Source of the DNA: Schizosaccharomyces osmophilus
Lineage: Eukaryota; Ascomycota; Schizosaccharomycetes; Schizosaccharomycetales; Schizosaccharomycetaceae
Assembly: GCF_027921745.1 (NCBI RefSeq)
Contig: NC_079238.1
Span: 496,001-560,000, forward strand
Length of the DNA: 64,000 nt
Direction of reading: 5' to 3'
The translations under genes were made by a program, and so were the position numbers. Below, piece by piece: positions 62,319-64,000 of the stretch. Position 1 is the first letter of the stretch, and every line of letters starts with the position of its first letter. The notes beneath the pieces were generated by a model. That model was not told the origin of the DNA. It did no database searches and saw nothing but the letters and a program-made list of their open reading frames with translations.

Positions 62319-63488
62319 ATGGTTACTTCTATAAAATCCCGTGTTCTTCCCTCTGTTATCAAAAGAGCCAGCTCTTCTTCAACTGCTTTAAAGCATACTC
62401 CTTTGTACGATCTTCATGTCAATGCAGGTGCTACCATCGTACCGTTCGCTGGATTCAGCATGCCTTTACAATATAAGGACCAAACAATCAGCACAAGCCA
62501 CAGATGGACCCGTGAGCATTCTGGCTTGTTTGATGTAAGCCATATGGTTCAGTGGTTTATTCGTGGTGAGAATGCCTCTGCGTATCTAGAAAGTATTACA
62601 CCATCATCTTTAAAAGAACTTGCTCCATTCCATTCTACTTTGAGCGCTTTTACCAACGAACAAGGCGGCATCATTGATGATACAATTATCGCTAAGCATG
62701 ATGACAATACATACTATATTGTCACTAACGCTGCATGCAGCGAAAAAGATGAAGCTAATTTAAAAAAGCATCTTGAGAACTGGAACGGTGTCGAACTTGA
62801 ACGTGTACAAGATCGTGCACTAATTGCGATCCAAGGCCCCGAAACCGCAACTGTTATTCAAAGCCTTGCATCCTCTTATGATTTTTCAGCGCTTAAATTT
62901 GGCCAATCCGCTTATGTTGATATCAAGGGTATCCAGTGTCTGGTCTCTCGTGGTGGTTATACTGGTGAAGATGGATTTGAAATTTCTGTCCCCGCCGATG
63001 CCTCTCTAGATTTAGCTCAAAGCATTTTAGCTAACAAAAATGTACGCCCGATTGGTCTAGGAGCTCGCGATACTTTGCGCCTGGAAGCAGGTATGTGCTT
63101 ATACGGCAGCGACATTGATGACACTACATCTCCTGTTGAGGGCTCCTTATCTTGGATTATTGGAAAACGTAGAAGGGAAGAAAAAAACTTTGTCGGCAGC
63201 AGCCGTATCTTAAAAGAAATCAAAGAAGGTGCTTCTCGCCGCCGTGTGGGTTTCATGATCGAAAATGCTCCTGCCCGCCATGGTAGCATCGTTGAAATTG
63301 ACGGTGTTCAAGTTGGCAACATTACCTCTGGATGTCCTTCCCCTACCCTTGGCAAAAACATTGGTATGGGTTACATTACTACTGGGTTCCATAAGACTGG
63401 TACCTCGGTACATGTAAAGGTTCGTAATAAGCTTCAACCCGCTACGGTAGTTCGTATGCCTTTCGTTCCCTCCAAATATCACAGGTAG
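62319..63488 (+). CDS. gcv1: Glycine cleavage system T protein (aminomethyltransferase)
   Basis: 389 residues. The N-terminus (about 1-25; Lys/Arg/Ser-rich, no acids) is a mitochondrial presequence. Then come TPLYDLHVNAGATIVPFAGFSMPLQY (29-54) and GLFDVSHMVQW, the folate-binding barrel signature; GYTGEDGFEISVP and GLGARDTLRLEAGMCLYGSDI with the conserved Asp/Arg of T protein; the C-terminal barrel has GCPSPTLGKNIGMGYI. It transfers the methylene group from lipoyl-H protein to tetrahydrofolate. A non-ATG frame extension (62313) is ignored; ATG 62319 is the first methionine. Confidence 0.96.
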   Translation: MVTSIKSRVLPSVIKRASSSSTALKHTPLYDLHVNAGATIVPFAGFSMPLQYKDQTISTSHRWTREHSGLFDVSHMVQWFIRGENASAYLESITPSSLKELAPFHSTLSAFTNEQGGIIDDTIIAKHDDNTYYIVTNAACSEKDEANLKKHLENWNGVELERVQDRALIAIQGPETATVIQSLASSYDFSALKFGQSAYVDIKGIQCLVSRGGYTGEDGFEISVPADASLDLAQSILANKNVRPIGLGARDTLRLEAGMCLYGSDIDDTTSPVEGSLSWIIGKRRREEKNFVGSSRILKEIKEGASRRRVGFMIENAPARHGSIVEIDGVQVGNITSGCPSPTLGKNIGMGYITTGFHKTGTSVHVKVRNKLQPATVVRMPFVPSKYHR

Positions 63489-64000
63489 TAACTTGTCCTT
63501 GGTCTCCATTCATTTCTTTTACCTAACGCACTCCCCATTTCCCTTCCACTTCTAATTTTTTGCTAATCCGTTTCCTATTCATTTTGATTGAAATTGAGTT
63601 TTAATCCTGTTTTTCTTTTATTCGCTTCAGCTTGTTATTTCCTGATCAGTTTGTTGACTGTTTCCCTCTTATGGATTAGTTTTACAACGTTATGAATAGT
63701 CTGCTTTTTTTTTCTAATTACAATAAGAATGGATGGTAATGATTTATAAATATATGAACTTTCTATAAAACGCTACCTTGGATTAAATTTGACTTTGTTT
63801 TCGGCGCTTCGTGAAACAGCTAACAAGACGTTACCTGACGTAATTCAACTTCCAACTGAATAGGAAAAACGTAAACTTGTTTTTCGCATCATTTAGGAAG
63901 CGTCTTTTCGAATATCTTGCTTTTTATTAATATAAATGGTTCGTTTTTTTACCCTAATATCCAATATTTTTACTCTATAACGTTCACTGTCAATTCTCTT
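63489..64000. other. gcv1 3' flank and upstream of a gene beyond the window
   Basis: AT-rich; T-rich termination-like runs around 63700-63715 and a CRE-like TGACGTAA at 63836-63843. No gene starts in the remaining bases. In S. pombe the next gene is recalled as a phosphatidylserine decarboxylase. Confidence 0.45.

Overview
The window is nuclear DNA of a fission yeast (genus Schizosaccharomyces) that is not S. pombe itself. The evidence is AT-rich spacing, compact genes, few short introns with GTAAGT/GTATGT donors and CTAAC/CTAAT branch sites, HomolE/HomolD promoter boxes on a ribosomal protein gene, Ste11-type TR-boxes, an M-factor pheromone precursor, and long runs of gene order that match what I recall of S. 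pombe chromosome I. The M-factor sequence differs from S. pombe, which points to the S. octosporus/osmophilus/cryophilus side of the genus; I cannot fix the species. S. pombe names and systematic IDs here are recalled, not searched.

Layout. 1-5 kb: a Zn2Cys6 regulator cut by the window edge, acetyl-CoA hydrolase/CoA-transferase (ach1) and a short, divergent 5-aminolevulinate synthase. 5-11.5 kb: a nitrogen-scavenging group (copper amine oxidase cao1, ammonium transporter, MDR oxidoreductase), with cao1 and the transporter divergent across a promoter rich in GATAA motifs. 12-22 kb: an SPAC513-like block (ketoreductase, dihydrodiol-dehydrogenase-like enzyme, alpha-mannosidase ams1, a spliced M-factor gene, phosphoglycerate-mutase-like protein). 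22.7-32 kb: an SPAPB24D3-like block (MDR reductase, PDR-type ABC transporter pdr1, secreted alpha-glucosidase agl1). 33.6-39.5 kb: DJ-1/Hsp31-like protein, FMN-dependent 2-hydroxyacid dehydrogenase and a second Zn2Cys6 factor. 40.5-63.5 kb: an almost unbroken SPAC31G5-like block: sap49, rot1, rps11, lys12, ribulose-phosphate epimerase, an unknown gene, dni2, ups1, spk1, eta2, pac2, maf1, a FAM32A-like gene, rpn11 and gcv1.

Several genes belong to the mating and starvation response: the M-factor precursor (pheromone), spk1 (pheromone MAP kinase), dni2 (cell fusion) and pac2 (repressor of sexual development). Perfect TR-boxes lie upstream of dni2 and spk1, and a near-match lies upstream of the M-factor gene. 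The strongest observations are (i) the M-factor gene, recovered only by splicing an intron that splits the CAAX cysteine codon; (ii) a 1,052-base stretch before pac2 with no ATG on the sense strand but about a dozen on the other, which looks like a long scanned 5' leader; (iii) degenerate ATPase motifs in the ABC transporter; (iv) a short ALAS-like protein with an altered PLP-lysine loop.

No tRNA, rRNA, CRISPR, transposon, LTR or virus-like element was recognised.
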